This document shows, piece by piece, positions 1-10,576 of a DNA stretch of 27,547 nt. The notes under the pieces were generated by a model, which made no database searches, had not been told where the DNA came from, and saw only the letters and a program-made list of their open reading frames with translations. Position 1 is the stretch's first letter, and each line of letters opens with the position of its first letter. Location: positions 134,325-161,871 of the forward strand of contig VHZZ01001213.1 of NCBI GenBank assembly GCA_009801015.1, in the 5' to 3' direction. The position numbers and the translations under genes are program-made. Source of the DNA: Silene noctiflora (taxonomy: Eukaryota; Streptophyta; Magnoliopsida; Caryophyllales; Caryophyllaceae).

Positions 1-464
1 AATCAAGGTTAGGGGTATAAATGAGGCATTAGAAAAACGAAGGGGTATCAAATAGAAAATGAAAAAACAGAGGGGTATACAAGAGAAAACCCCAATATTA
101 TATTTGGGCCGTTTTAATTGATTACGCATCCAAAATACATAAACCCATTAATATAAACAGTATCTACTCATCAATGTACAATTTTTTGTGACAATATATA
201 ATCATTAAAATTCTCAAATTTGGATACTTGGTCTATTTTAAGAACTGATCTAAAAGTTTAGCGGCATATCAGATGTTTCTTAAAAGTCGAGGGTTTATGT
301 TACAAGGATACATAGTAGAAAATCTCATAAAATAATCTATACCAAAGCCTTAATTAAATTAGGGGGTGTTTGGTATTAATAATGTAGCAGTAGCACCGGA
401 CCTACCGCGTCCTAAGTGCTCTACGTAAAACACTTTCTTTACAGCTGTAAAAAAAAAAAAAATT
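1..464. other. Intergenic spacer, no gene seen
   Basis: AT-rich sequence with no convincing coding region on either strand. Near 361 there is a GGGGGTGTTTGGT motif that resembles a Tourist/hAT-type MITE end, but I found no matching opposite end. Confidence 0.6.
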
Positions 465-1345
465 AGTGGGTGTTTGGTTTATTTAAGGGAAAGGGAATGA
501 CAAAAAAAAAGAGGGGTAATGAATGAAATTACCCAAAATTTAAGTTGTTATTTGATTTCAGGAAAAGAAAATATTTTTTTAAAAAACAAATCAAAGGAAA
601 ATAAGAAATACAACACTAGCTAATTCCTCCCATACCATCACAAACAGTGACAAGATCACCACCCAACCCCACCATCGACGGCCGACGACGCCAGTGACAC
701 TGCCCTCGTCGCCAACGTCCAACATTGGTTCCGCGCTGCTGCCGTTCACCCCTTTCTCCATTTCGAAACATTCACCCCACCACTCTAACCCCTAAACAAC
801 CTCTCCCCACCATCGAAATCCAACCCCTAAAAACACCAGATTTTGTGTTAAGGGTGGGGGAGGGGTTTTCGATGGTGGGGAGAGGTTGTTTAGGGGTTAA
901 AGTGGTGGTTATGGTGGTGTGGTGAATGTTTTGAAAAGTGAAAATGGGGTTGTGCGTTAGGTGTAGCAGGGAGAATGTCGACAATGGTGAGCAAATGGGG
1001 CAGCCCAGTGGGAGTGGTGTTGGTGATGGTAGTGCATGTTAGCGGTCCTGCGTCGTGCAGTTCTAGGTGGTGATGGGTGGTTGTGGGCGGTGACGGGAAG
1101 GTGAAGGGGAGTCCGAAGGTGGCAACCGGGATGCACTTGTGGTGGCGGTGGTGTTCGTTGACTGGCAGTGGGCAATTACTATGAGTGATGGTGATGGGGT
1201 TTAGAGAGTAATAAAAATCCATACCTTGGGGGTGGGGGTAAGGGGGAATGATTGAAAGTGCAAAACAAACACCAACAAAGGAAATTCTTCCCTTTTTTTT
1301 TGCCTTACCCTTTCTTGAAAACCTCAAACCAAACAATCCCAAACT
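465..1345. mobile_element. Putative non-autonomous foldback/MITE-like element
   Basis: The ends are imperfect inverted repeats: GTGGGTGTTTGGTTT starts at 467, and its counterpart AAACCAAACAATCCCAAAC lies near 1328-1344. In the middle is a long inverted repeat. The left arm is roughly 755-830 and the right arm roughly 861-945, and both share TAACCCCTAAACAACC followed by CTCTCCCCACCATCGA. The region between and beyond is GGTGGTG-rich and low in complexity. Open frames here (for example on the minus strand across 890-1342) are His/Pro/Thr-rich products of this composition and are not called as genes. TTA occurs on both sides (463-465 and 1349-1351), but the exact borders and superfamily are uncertain. 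Confidence 0.4.
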
Positions 1346-2280
1346 CCAGTTACCCTATTCAAACTCCTAGGACAAAAGGTAAGAGTAAAAGCGTGAAAAT
1401 TTCTTGCAAATATGAGAATATGTAGTGCGTGGAGTTCCATCATCTTCCCTCCAACCTGTAAAACTAAATGAAAGTTTGATGATAAAAACCTTTGCGTAAG
1501 GCCTATAAAGAGAGCTTCCTTAAAACAACTTGAAGAGGACTTGACACCCAGAAACAAGTATTAATCATTAGATCGGTAAATAAAACCGATAGATTTGATT
1601 GCCACAGTGAGTGTCTCCCGGCGTTGGTGGGTGGTGGTTGTCGGTAGATTTGATTGCTAGCTAGGTAGTACGGACACTTCTCTTAATCAGCGTACTCGTA
1701 TCCGACACTATGTCGGACATCAACACTCGTGGGATACATGGCAAAATGTGTCAGATACCTAAAAAGTCGTGCTGATTCTTATCATTTTTTTGGTCACAAC
1801 TGATTCTTATCATTTATTTGGGCACGTATCTTACATATGTGTCCATGATATTTGGATACACCTTCAAACAAAATCAAGTTGAATTTAAGGTGGATGGTGT
1901 GTGTTGTTTTATGGTGGGGCTTAGTGGAGGAATGAGTTGAATTTGAGGTGAATGATGATCTTTAGACGAGGAATAAGATGTCGAAAGAGATCTGATTAGA
2001 AGATGAGTTTATCTCGGAAATGAGAATGAGTTATAGTCAATGTGAACTTTTACATCACTTACTTAAATTTAATATTAAATATTTTTACACAAATAAAATT
2101 ATACATCTATAACTAAATATAAATTTTTATTACATTTAAATAATGCCTCCCATGTCTTAATCCGTGTTTGTAACCATTTCGGTGCTACTTATATTGCTAG
2201 TCACGTTTGGTTGCTTTACTTGCTTAGTGTGGTGTTGTGGAATGTGGAGTTTCCCTCAATTAAATGAGTTCTTTCAACGG
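1346..2280. other. Intergenic spacer, no gene seen
   Basis: I see no coding region. A short direct repeat around TAGATTTGATTGC occurs near 1590 and 1645. The remainder is unremarkable AT-rich sequence. Confidence 0.55.
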
Positions 2281-2800
2281 GAACCATTCTAGCCCGATAA
2301 CGGCTCGCGACCCGACACGACTCGCCAGTAATCCGAGCCCGAACCCGACCTGACCCAATATGAACTCGACTTGGTTAAATTGACGACCCGGCAATTATTG
2401 AACTTAATATTGATGAAAAAATGGATGTGGTTTACTGTTTGGTTTGATATGTTTGACTTAGTAATTGAGTCACTAAACCAAATAATAGTGGACAAAATGT
2501 ACTGAATTGAGTAAAAAACGTAGTGCGAAAATAAATTTCGAAAATTGGTTGTTAAAAAATGAAGTAATACGTAGATTCGCTAGTGACCTGACCTAAACCT
2601 AACCAACCCGATATATCATTTGACACAAAATAATCCGATCCGAGCGGACTCGACCCGAAAAGATAGACTGATCCGTTATAGAACCCAAGAGGACTTGATC
2701 GGACCCAAAGCTGACCCTAACCGGAGACCAATATGTCATCATCAATTTAGACCGTAACCAAAAGACTAATATGTCTAATTTGCAAAACTTGCACAATCAG
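2281..2800. repeat. CCGACCCG-rich degenerate repeat region
   Basis: Two blocks (about 2288-2395 and 2585-2740) are full of degenerate CCGAACCCGAC / CCGATCCGA-type words, with an AT-rich centre. This pattern is common in plant MITE-like or decayed transposon sequence. Minus-strand open frames here just translate the repeat and have no recognisable domain. Confidence 0.4.
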
Positions 2801-3152
2801 CACTAACAATGGCGGAAAACTAAACTCGAAGAAAGAAACCTCCTCTTTGTCGCATACTCGCATACGAGAACGTCATCGGATCATTAGTCGCAGTAGGAGG
2901 AATCGTATCACCGATTGATCAAAAGGAGAATGGACTAAAGAACGATGAAGGTGTCGCGCCTGTTCGTGATTATCGAGGTAAGATTGAAGGAAAATGGAGG
3001 GATCATTCACAATTTCACACTCAACTCTCCCAAAACGAGCAGCCCAGAAATAATAATTAGCTAAAAATGAATGAAATACAAGAAGAGGGATAACAGTATA
3101 CGGGAAGAGAGTTAAAAATGCAGAGGAATTACAATTGCGGGCTCTAAATGGT

Positions 3153-3263
3153 ACTCCCTCTGTCCCCATCATTCGTTTGCCTATTCCATTTTTGGGTGCC
3201 CGAGTCAATTTTTTGCCTTTCTATTATAGGAATCCCGATATCCAACACTTAATCCCGGAGTAG
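3153..3263. mobile_element. Stowaway-like MITE remnant
   Basis: TACTCCCTCTGTCCCC at about 3153 matches the conserved Stowaway/mariner terminal motif. The expected opposite end is only suggested by GGAGTAGAGGG near 3256-3266. This is probably a decayed or truncated copy. Confidence 0.35.
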
Positions 3264-4137
3264 AGGGTATCACTAGTTAGTGAAAACCTACAAGAATCTT
3301 CTAATGTCGTTCTATAAACCTCAATTTAGTAGCAAAAGGAACAGCCCTAGCCCTGCTTGCTTACACATGGAGGAACATTCAAAGATGAACGCCCTTCCCT
3401 TTGGGTGTTTGATCGTGAAAGAGGCATTTTCGGAGTTCACTCTTCACTTTTCAGTAAGCATGCGTATTCCTCAGTTCAGTCAGTTGTCACATTATCACTC
3501 TTGTGTTTTCAAGGCCAAGGTATAGATAAGTACTGGACATGGATTTTTTATACCATCTTATTGACTCGAGATATTCTTTTTGTTTGACGCAAATTCCCAT
3601 TTAAGACGGGTCACGTAAAATTCCACTTGTAAAGATAGGCATTTCACTTGCCTTATTTAACATATTTGTCCCGTTTTAAACTTAAGACGGTGAAACCCCT
3701 TCTCCCCAAGTGCTAGAAGATACATTTTTGGAAGGATCATAGGGAGTCAGAGTATTCTTTTCTTCTTTTTTTGTTTGTTTGTTTGTGTTTGTTATTAACT
3801 GTTAGAAATTGAGTACTGTTATACTCACCATCAAATTCCCCAAACTATCTTCTGTATAAGTCGGTAAGTAGAACAATCATTGACTGTCCTAATCCTTCAA
3901 CTACCTACAATTATCAACACTTAAAGTCATCTGAAAGGTACTTTTGCATGAGGACTAAGGAAAATTGCGAGTCTTTTCAATTTTTTTTTTTCTAAGATGG
4001 CGACTGAGAAATATGTATGTTTGATTATTGAGCTTTGAAGTTTGAACTAATCAGTGAACTAGAATTCTAGATGCATAGTGAAACAGATAACATGGTCACT
4101 CTTTATGTAGTCTTTTCACATGTTACTAACACTTGTG
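3264..4137. other. Upstream region of copy 1
   Basis: No gene is called. At 3593-3705 there is a TTAAGACGG-type motif pair, probably repeat-derived. From about 3865 onwards the sequence contains pieces also found upstream of the other array members: a CTAATCCT-CAACTA block near 3886, GACTAAGG near 3953, and GGTCACT with AGTCTTTTC near 4094-4117. The receptor-kinase duplication unit therefore includes at least about 400 bp of promoter. Confidence 0.5.
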
Positions 4138-4190
4138 ATGGAGTCAACGGTGACGACGTGTCCCACAATCTGAGAGCTATATGCTGAGAG
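4138..4190 (+). promoter_or_regulatory. Shared promoter block with W-box, copy 1
   Basis: ATGGAGTCAAC at 4138-4148 recurs upstream of copies 3 and 4. It contains AGTCAA, which reads as a W-box core (TTGACT) on the minus strand, the known binding site of WRKY factors. It is followed by TGACG and ACGTGTC (as-1-like half site and ABRE-like core; copy 1 only) and AGCTATATGCT at 4175-4185. It lies 151 bp before the ATG. Binding is inferred from motif and conservation only. Confidence 0.45.
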
Positions 4191-4288
4191 TGGGAGATGC
4201 TTGCTACTTATAGAGTTCAGCATTATAATCATTTGACATATCCGGGAAGAAACCCCTTCCTGTTATCAATTTAAATATTATTATTAAT

Positions 4289-6907
4289 ATGATTCTTAAA
4301 ACGATTTTATTAACGCTTTCCAGTAACTTCTTCCTGCACTTCTTTACAATCACCGTTTTTATAATCTGTCTTGTATTGCCTTCATCAACTGGTGTTGATG
4401 ACAGGTATACGACATGCTCTTCTTCATCGTTTTCATGTGGAAATAATTTTTCAAATATTGGATACCCATTTTGGGGAGAAGGAAGGCCGCAATATTGTGG
4501 CCACCCATCCTTGCAGCTCCAATGCCTGCACAATGAAACAGGAGACCACGTTAATCTGATAATAGGCAAAGAAGATGCGCCGTACAGTGTTGTCGACATG
4601 AAAATTTCTCACCTTAACATCACCCTTGAGCTCCAAGCGGCTCAAAACATATCTTGCACTTCCTTCAGTAAGGAATATAGTGATGTTTTCAAGTTCAGCT
4701 CAGGTGTTCAGAACATTATGTTTGTCTACAGTTGCCCAAAAGACTTAGCACCACATAATGTTCGGGATTCAGTTCCATGCTTTGCAGCTCCAACCACATA
4801 TCAGGCTGATATTATGTATAACATGTCAGATAGTAACAGATTTACATCTTGTGCCTCATTTGAGGTCCCTGTGTTTAAAAAGCAGTTGGATCGTTATGAC
4901 ACAGGACTTGAGCCAATTTCTGATGTTATTAAACAAGGGTTTGAGGTGAACTATGAGTATTCCTCAGAATGTATTAAATGTAATAATTCTGGTGGTACAT
5001 GTGGGTCATCATCTGAATCAGATTTCGTGTGCTTGTGTGTGGGTGGAGCTTTTGCTGATCTGTGTCAAAAGTCAACAGGTATGTACCTCGTATCTGTTAC
5101 TCTGACTCAGATGTGTCTGATGTTATACTGCAGTGATTGTCCGACATGGAGTGTCCGAAGTCGGAGTGTTATATCATGTTGGAAGGCGGAGTGCTGTACA
5201 CGTGGCCAAAGTGAAATGTCGAAATAACATAGCTTCTTGTTCTGTAGGATTTTTGCGTATGGAGATTTGGAAATTTTGCAGGTTGTAGCAGACTAAAATT
5301 TAACTGCTAATATATTGTAACAGAGAAACTGAACCTATGCTTTACGGAAATTTAACTGCTAATATATTGTAACAGAGAAACTGAACCTATGCTTTACGGA
5401 CTGTTTTTTTTCTTTTTCCATTAAAACGGTGAGACGAAACTAAGTTCGGTGTCTAAGCTACTACACAATTATCTGTTTAATGAGTTATTCGGTTGCCTTT
5501 TCCTCAATTTCCGTGTCATTCTCATATCTGATATGATAATTGGAAGTAGAGTCCATTGCTATTGTTTGCATAACATTTATATTGTTACATTCTGATTTTC
5601 CATCCTTTGCAGCATCAAGCAAACCAAGCAGACTCATCATTTTTGTTGGATCAGGTAAACTAGATTCTGATTTTCCATCCTTTGCAGTACCATTCTCATA
5701 TTCCACTGTACTATACATGCATCAGTTCCTACATAATTTACCTGATATTTTCAATGCAAATTCATTTTGTGCAGCCGCTTTAGTTGTGGGCATAGGCATG
5801 TTAATTCTTATGCTGTGGTGCTTCAAAAAAAGGAGATCAACCCTTAAATTTGCTGTTTTCTGGAAGTCAAAGGCAGCAAAATGCCCTAATGTTGATGCCT
5901 TCTTACAGATTTATGGTTCCTTTGCTATAACTAGGCACACACATGCGAATTTAAAGAAATTGACCAACGGTTTCAAAGACAAACTTGGTGAAGGTGGTTT
6001 TGCTATTGTGTACAAAGGCAAGCTATTGACTGGCCGCCTTGTGGCGGTAAAGGTGTTGAAACAATCCAAGGGAGACGGGGAAGATTTCCTCAATGAGGTA
6101 GCTAGCATTAGTAGAACTAACCATGTCAATATTGTTGCTCTTTTGGGTTTTTGCTTTGAGGGTAACAAAAGAGCCTTGATATATGAATATTTGCCAAATG
6201 GGTCTCTTGAAAAGTTCACGTTTCATGGTTCTAGCCTTCCTAGCAATCAATCCTTACCATGGGGAACGCTTTTAAACATCGCCGTCGGTATTGCAAGAGG
6301 ACTCGACTACTTACACCGAGGTTGTAATGCTCGGATTTTGCACTTTGACATCAAACCTCACAATATCTTACTGGATGAAGAATTCTGCCCAAAAATTTCG
6401 GACTTTGGTTTAGCCAGGTTGTGCCCCTTACAAGTAAGTACCATATCAATGATGGAAGCAAGAGGAACTATAGGCTATATAGCTCCAGAAGTATTTTGCA
6501 GAACTATTGGTGGTGTTTCTCACAAATCTGATGTTTATAGCTTTGGGATGATGGTTTTAGATATGGTCTGCGGCCGAAATAACTTGGCAGCTGATCGGCA
6601 AAGAAGCAGTGAACTGTATTTCCCACAGTGGATATACAATCGTCTTGAACTTGAGAAGGAAGCCTCATTTGAAGGAATTGGAAGCAGTGAAGAAATGGCA
6701 GTTCAGAGAAAGATGATTTTAGTAAGCTTGTGGTGCATTCAGACTTATCCATCAAATCGACCACCGATGAGTCAGGTGGTAGATATGCTACAAGGGTGCC
6801 TTGACTCAATAGAGATGCCGCCCAATCCAAATCTTTCTTCTTCTCCAAGAATGGTTTTTGATTCTACAACAACACTCACAGAGCCAATGATCGAAACTAG
6901 GGAGTGA
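4289..6907 (+). CDS. LRK10-like receptor kinase, copy 1 (LRK10L-2/PR5K-like, non-RD)
   Basis: Three exons are predicted: 4289-5078, 5613-5654 and 5775-6907 (654 residues), with GT-AG borders and phase-1 junctions. Residues 1 to about 35 form a signal peptide. A GUB_WAK_bind domain spans about 43-115 (NIGYPFW, GRPQYCGHP). A WAK_assoc domain spans about 145-250 and ends in CIKCNNSGGTCG. Several N-glycosylation sites are visible. The membrane span is about 271-294, followed by KKRRS. In the kinase, the P-loop GEGGFA is at 349-354, the ATP lysine is Lys370, the helix-C Glu is Glu385, the catalytic HFD is at 467-469 (Phe replaces the usual Arg, so non-RD), Asn474 is present, DFG is at 487-489 and APE at 514-516. 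The family is a plasma-membrane Ser/Thr receptor kinase, probably in wall or pathogen sensing. The ATG at 4289 is chosen because it opens the signal peptide. The third P-loop glycine is Ala. The frame is intact throughout. Confidence 0.88.
5297..5400. repeat. Perfect 52-bp tandem duplication in intron 1 of copy 1
   Basis: Bases 5297-5348 and 5349-5400 are identical. Each unit starts AATTTAACTGC and ends GCTTTACGGA. Two exact copies imply a recent duplication or an assembly or slippage artefact. It lies inside the predicted intron 5079-5612. Confidence 0.9.
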
Positions 6908-7300
6908 CTGTAAAATTCATATGTTTATTATTAACTTACATAATTACATGCATTATACGCAGATTATGGGACTCTAGAATGTCTATTGTCCCATTTATGG
7001 AATTGTAAATCTCTACTTATTTGAATAATGGCAGTTATTCCCAAACAGAACAAGGGTAAAGTCTTACATATCCTATCTGCTTAGTGTGGGATTCGATCCC
7101 TTGTGGCAGGATCCGTTTCCCTATTGCGGGAGCCTAAAATTAATGGAGCAATGTTTTTTTGTGGTTAGACTTAGCAACCTGGCCTGGAGTTCTGGTCAGA
7201 TCATATATTTGAGTTATGATGCATTAAGGGTCAAGTCATTTTAATTTAAGGTTTGTTTAAGTGTGATATTATCGAGTTGTTTCGTGTTTGTGTCAATGTA
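6908..7300. other. 3' flank of copy 1
   Basis: There is no separate gene. The segment around 6955-7050, with the words GATTATGGGACTC and TGTCCCATTTATG, has a close counterpart after copy 2 at about 10640-10735, so the duplicated unit includes the 3' UTR and downstream flank. Confidence 0.5.
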
Positions 7301-7424
7301 TTTGCTTTGGCTCTTTGGACAACAGTGGAATACCTTTGGTGCCAATCACGTCCACTGGAAGAACCGCGTTTTTAAGTTGCAGAGGTTGACTCAAGAAGGT
7401 ACTATCATGATGTCCTAGCTAGCC

Positions 7425-7500
7425 AGCCCGGGTATGAACTTCAGATCCCTGACTTATTTGTTCATGTTTCAAGACTTTTACCACTTGAGTTAAACCATTG
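7425..7500 (-). mobile_element. Possible tRNA-derived SINE relic
   Basis: Read on the minus strand, TTAACTCAAGTGG (plus-strand 7481-7493) resembles a pol III A box, and AAGTTCATACCC (7430-7441) resembles a degenerate B box about 45 bases later, as in tRNA-derived plant SINE heads. The cloverleaf is not convincing, so this is not a tRNA gene. The body would extend to lower coordinates (toward 7310), and no poly(A) or poly(T) tail is clear. Confidence 0.3.
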
Positions 7501-8189
7501 AAAATTGAAATGAGGTGGCCTATTTTGGCACTAAGAACTCGAGCTGAAAAAGAAAAGAGAGGAAGAAGTGAAGGCCAAAACAGATTAAAGTAATTAAGTA
7601 AATACAGAGTTCTCGGGTTTTTGAAGATTCAGGTTCTTTTTCCTACCCCCTCCTTTTCTTCTGATATGCCTTTCCCCTAAGTGGCAAATTACTGAAACTA
7701 CTTAGATACGATTTTGTTGTCACGAAGTACCTAACAGTTGCAACATAATTTTTTATTTTGTCCAAAAGTACTTCAAGTTTTTATTTTCTTACTGCTGAAT
7801 AAAGAGCAGAATGTCAGAAACTGAGAACTCGACTTGCTAACTTCATCTATACGTCAAATTATCTTGTTAAGAGTTCAGACTTCAGAGGAAGAATAATCAA
7901 TTAGTGTCATAATCCTGCAACTATTTTTCAATTTTCAGCAGGTAAGACTAAATTTGCATATGAAAGATAATTATATTTTCGACGACTAAGGAAAAGTATG
8001 AAAGCTTAGACTATTGAATCCATGCATAGCAAGACCATTCCTAGTCTAATACAGTATTATAATCATCTGAAATTTCTACAAGAAAAAATCCTTCTTGCTG
8101 TTGCTGTTGCTGTTATCATCATATCATCCTTAGTACTTTGTATTATTGTTATTTGTTATTGTTATTATAGTAATACTATTATATTCTGA
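7501..8189. other. Upstream region of copy 2
   Basis: No coding region is seen. Segments near 7660-7740 and 7800-7930 resemble 11250-11340 and 11470-11590, so this is a paralogous promoter flank. ATTATAATCATCTGA near 8054 matches copy 1 near 4221. The ATGGAGTCAAC block shared by copies 1, 3 and 4 is absent. An imperfect GTTGCT/TTATTGTTATT simple repeat lies at 8097-8170. Confidence 0.5.
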
Positions 8190-10576
8190 ATGTTTTCTTT
8201 TAACTCCTCCATGCACTCCATTTCCATTGCCATCTTCACTATTTCTCTTGTATTGCCTTCCTCGTCTGGTCTTTTAGTTTCTGATAGTTATAACGCATGC
8301 ACATCTGCATTCTTTTCATGCGGTAAAAACATTTCAAATGTTGGGTACCCATTTTGGGGAGGTGGAAGGCCACAATATTGCGGCCATCCATCCTTGCAGC
8401 TTCAATGCCTTCTTAGTGATACAGGAGACCAAGTTCGTCTAACAATCGACCAAGATAAATACCCTCCTTACTATGTTGTCAGCTTGAAAACTGATCACCA
8501 TAACGTTAGCCTTGAGCTCCAAGGGTTTCAAGTCATCCCTTGCTTGTTCAACATCACGAGATTTAGCAAGCTCTTCAAGTTTATCTCAAGTGATGATAAC
8601 ATGACGTTAGTCTACAATTGCCCAAAAGATATATCGATAGATAATCTTCACACTTCAGTTCCATGTTTCGCATCTCCAGCAGTAAATCAGGCTTATTACT
8701 TGCATAACATGTCAGCTAGAAAGGAATATGCGTCTTGTAGCTTATTTGAGTTCCCAGTTTTTAAGAAGCAGTTGGATCTTTATAATCAAGGAAAACTGGG
8801 AGAACTTTCTCAAGTCTTGAATCAGGGATTTGGGGTGAATTATGAGTATTCATCAGAATGTATCAAATGTAATAATTCGGGTGGTACATGTGGGTCATCA
8901 TTTGATTCGGAGTTTGTGTGTTACTACAAGGACAAAACTTCTGGACATGTTCGCCATAAGTCAGGTATATGCGTCTCACCCTGTAGGATTTTCGCATATG
9001 GAGAATTGGTGATATTGCAGGTTCTTGTAAAAGACGTGAGTTTTACTCGTAACTTCCAAAATATAGGAATAAAAAACCGGAACTTAGTACCGCTACTAAA
9101 CTACTGTTGAGTCTTCGTGTTTGCATTTGATGATGTTATTTCGTCATGAGCATTCCTAACTTGAATATTTCTTACGAGTACTTATGATGTAGATACTTTT
9201 TGCCATCATAGCTGTTGCTCCATATTCTGTCTACCTACACCTAGCTACGGGTGGGGAACCTTGACAGTACTTCGATAAAGTTGTATTTTTGTTTTTCTTT
9301 TCTGGTTCTAATAGTTATTTTTCTATTTTAATCTGCAGCAACAATTCGTGATATAGTACCCGCCATTGTTGTTGGATTAGGTGAAGTAGAATTATTTTCA
9401 AGATTCATTTCCTCCACTAATTCTTTTGTAGATTTACTGAACCATTTTAAAACAAATTTCTTTTGTACAGCCTCTTTAACAGTGGGGATAATTATGCTCT
9501 GCTGTCTCAAAAAACGGAGATCAACCAAGAAATTTAGCATTTTCTGGAAGTCAAAGGCAGCAAAATGCCCAAATGTAGATGCCTTCTTACAAATTTATGG
9601 TTCTTTGGCTTTGCCAAGGCATTCATACTTGGATATAAAGAAAATGACCAATGAATTCAAAGACAAACTTGGTGAAGGTGGATATGCTATTGTGTACAAA
9701 GGCAAACTATTGAGTGGCCGCCTTGTGGCGGTAAAGCTGTTGAAACAATCCAAGGGAGACGGGGAGGATTTCCTTAACGAGGTGGCAAGCATTAGTCGAA
9801 CTAACCATGTCAATATTGTCGCTCTTTTAGGGTTTTGCTTTGAGGGTANGAAAAGAGCGTTGATATATGAATATTTACCAAACGGGTCTCTTGAAAAGTT
9901 CACAATTCATGGTGCTAGCCTTCCTAGCAATCAATCCTTACCATGGGAAACACTTTTTAATATCTCAATGGGCATTGCAAGAGGGCTGGACTACTTGCAC
10001 CGAGGTTGTAATGCTCGGATTTTGCACTTAGACATCAAACCTCACAACATTTTACTAGATGAAGAGTTCTGCCCTAAGATATCGGACTTTGGGCTAGCTA
10101 GGTTATGTCCGATACAAGACAAAACCATATCAATGCTAGAAGCAAGAGGGACTATAGGTTATACAGCTCCTGAAGTCATTTGTAGGACTGTTGGTGGAAT
10201 TTCTCACAAATCAGATGTCTATTGCTTCGGGATGATGGTTTTAGATATGGTTTGTGGTCGGAAAAACTTGTCAGCTAATCAGTAAAGAAGCAGTGATGTA
10301 TATTTTCCACAGTGGATATACGACCGACTTGAACATGTGAACGAATCTCCATTTGAAGGTACTTCAAATGATGAAGAAAAGGCGGTACAAAGAAAGATGT
10401 GATTTTAGTGAGCTTAAGGTGCATTCAGACTTATCCATCAGATCGACCATCAATGAGTCAGGTGGTAGATATGCTACAAGGGTGTCTTGTCCATAGAGCC
10501 TCCCAAGCGAAATCTCTCATTGCCTCCTAGATTGGCCTTAGATACTTCTGAAACTCTGACAGAAACAAGTGACTGA
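8190..10576 (+). pseudogene. LRK10-like receptor kinase, copy 2 (broken in kinase)
   Basis: The exon pattern matches copy 1: 8190-8964, 9339-9380 (42 bases, as in copy 1) and exon 3 from 9471. Signal peptide, GUB_WAK_bind ([16 protein letters not shown]), WAK_assoc (CIKCNNSGGTCG) and membrane segment are intact, and the frame is open through P-loop GEGGYA, non-RD HLD and DFG (codon at 10085). TAA at 10283-10285 stands where copies 1 and 3 have CAA (Gln), cutting the product to about 543 residues within the kinase C-lobe. Downstream there is a 2-base insertion near 10398-10402 and a net 5-base loss near 10488-10505 relative to copy 3, so the lesions are multiple. There is one ambiguous base at 9849. 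A truncated receptor with a dead kinase could still be made, but disabled is the simplest reading. Confidence 0.82.

Noticed and set aside
890-1342. 150-codon open frame on the minus strand
   Set aside because: His/Pro/Thr-rich translation of a GGTGGTG low-complexity repeat inside a foldback element; no domain.
2873-3208. 111-codon open frame on the minus strand
   Set aside because: No recognisable domain, overlaps a Stowaway-like end, and shows no family or exon context.
3280-3587. Two overlapping open frames before copy 1
   Set aside because: Overlapping frames of the same DNA with no domain; no support for a gene.
7425-7500. A true tRNA gene on the minus strand
   Set aside because: The A-box and B-box-like words are degenerate, and I could not form an acceptor stem; at best a SINE relic.
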